From assembly GCA_965225935.1 (NCBI GenBank), contig CBDDCC010000011.1:248001-312000 (forward strand): DNA of 64,000 nucleotides, read 5' to 3'. The notes under the pieces are model-generated. The model did not search any database and was not told where the DNA came from. It was given only the letters and a program-made list of their open reading frames with translations. Below, piece after piece: positions 63,361 to 64,000 of the stretch. Position 1 is the stretch's first letter. Every line of letters starts with the position of its first letter. The DNA comes from CALJXB01 sp965225935 (lineage in GTDB: Bacteria > Pseudomonadota > Alphaproteobacteria > Kiloniellales > JAKSDN01). Position numbers and translations under genes: made by a program.

Positions 63361-64000
63361 GTGCGGGCGCGAGCACCGTCACGCCGTTCGACAGGCCCCC
63401 CGAGCCGGAGCTGGACCTCCGGCCGGACGCCCTGCTCGGTTACTTCCGGGCCATGCTGCGCATCCGCATGGTCGAGGAGGAGATCGCCGCCCGCTATCCG
63501 GTCGAGGAGCAGAAGATGCGCTGCCCGGTACATCTCTCGATCGGCCAGGAGGCGATCGCGGTCGGCGTGAGCGCGGCGCTTCGGACCGACGACCAGGTGG
63601 TCAGCAACCACCGCTGCCACGCCCACTATCTCGCCAAGGGCGGCGACCTTGAGGCCATGCTGGCCGAGCTCTACGGCAAGGCGGCGGGCTGCTGCGGCGG
63701 GCGCGGCGGCTCCATGCACCTCTTCGACAGCGCGGCCGGCGTGCTCCTCAGCCTGCCCATCGTCGGCGCCTCGATCCCCATCGGCGTCGGCGCGGCCCTG
63801 GCTCTCAAGCAACGGAGGCGGGACGCGGTTGCCGTCATCTACCTGGGCGACGCCGGCCTGGAGGAAGGGGTCTATCACGAGAGCGCCAACTTCGCCGCGC
63901 TCCACGGACTGCCGGCCGTCTTCGTCTGCGAGAACAACCTCTATTCCGTCTACACCCATCTCGAGGAGCGGCAGCCCCCGCGGCCTCTGGTTGAGATGGG
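63357..64000 (+). CDS. Thiamine-diphosphate-dependent dehydrogenase E1 alpha-type subunit, C-terminus beyond window
   Basis: This is a TPP-dependent E1 component alpha subunit, 214 residues visible of about 320-350. Visible parts are MLRIRMVEEEIAARYPVEE, HLSIGQEAIAVGVSAAL, VSNHRCHAHYLAKGGDLEAM, GRGGSMHLFD and the TPP motif YLGDAGLEEGVYHESANFAA with LPAVFVCENNLYSVYTHLEE. The TPP motif reads GDA where GDG is usual. Such E1 genes also occur in polysaccharide clusters, apart from pyruvate dehydrogenase, where they probably act on a sugar or keto-acid intermediate. A beta subunit would be expected just beyond the window. It overlaps the preceding SDR by four bases, so it belongs to the operon. Confidence 0.88.
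   Translation, partial: MSAGASTVTPFDRPPEPELDLRPDALLGYFRAMLRIRMVEEEIAARYPVEEQKMRCPVHLSIGQEAIAVGVSAALRTDDQVVSNHRCHAHYLAKGGDLEAMLAELYGKAAGCCGGRGGSMHLFDSAAGVLLSLPIVGASIPIGVGAALALKQRRRDAVAVIYLGDAGLEEGVYHESANFAALHGLPAVFVCENNLYSVYTHLEERQPPRPLVEM

Overview
The window is high-GC chromosomal DNA from an alphaproteobacterium, most likely of the Rhodospirillales type. This is judged from the hopanoid cluster hpnB-C-D-E-shc-G-H, the MEP-pathway order HDAC-like/xseB/ispA/dxs/tlyA, the yqeY-dnaG-rpoD set, and a MipZ-type division ATPase. I could run no searches, so the taxonomy is inference. No rRNA, tRNA or CRISPR was seen.

Layout. 1-3.5 kb: an RND efflux pump (permease cut by the window edge) with its membrane fusion protein. 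3.8-8.7 kb: HDAC-like hydrolase, xseB, ispA, dxs, tlyA. 8.7-9.0 kb: a nested palindromic repeat whose two ends supply the stop codons of tlyA and sppA. 9.0-12.0 kb: sppA and dusA. 11.9-15.4 kb: a lower-GC insertion in the 5' end of dusA. The displaced native dusA N-terminus is still legible at 15366-15432. 15.6-19.6 kb: further accessory genes (short GcvA-like regulator, ATC-hydrolase-like protein, Nudix hydrolase, IS1380 scrap, RidA, D-threonine-aldolase-like enzyme). 19.7-28.7 kb: an HD hydrolase, then the hopanoid genes. 28.9-33.0 kb: a lower-GC methyltransferase, a lysE broken by a small deletion, a Tat-exported aldo/keto reductase, a secreted hypothetical protein and an MlaC/HpnM-like lipid carrier. 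33.1-37.8 kb: rpoD, dnaG, yqeY on the minus strand. 38.0-44.6 kb: carA, a Cys/Met-metabolism PLP enzyme, then carB. A GxxExxY-protein cassette has inserted at the carB start and duplicated its first codons. 44.6-47.9 kb: greA, an Lrp regulator, trxB, a LysR regulator. 48.0-48.24 kb: a candidate structured small RNA with promoter-like and terminator sequences. 48.4-58.9 kb: YihY/BrkB-like protein, fabI, aroC, HAD phosphatase, RlmD/TrmA-like methyltransferase, a TerB-MipZ fusion, DUF3179 protein, a membrane-anchored hypothetical, DUF6356 protein, Lrp regulator. 59.1-64 kb: a tightly coupled sugar-nucleotide operon (two SDR epimerases, a domain-swapped HldE-like enzyme, a SIS isomerase, a TPP-dependent E1 alpha subunit cut by the window end).

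How the genes fit together: ispA and dxs provide isoprenoid precursors. HpnC/D/E turn farnesyl diphosphate into squalene, Shc cyclises it, HpnH and HpnG extend the hopanoid side chain, HpnB is cluster-associated and the HpnM-like protein may move lipid. The most notable observations are the dusA insertion with its preserved native 5' end, the cassette that rebuilt the carB start, the TerB-MipZ fusion, the candidate small RNA, the lysE microhomology deletion and the palindromic repeat.
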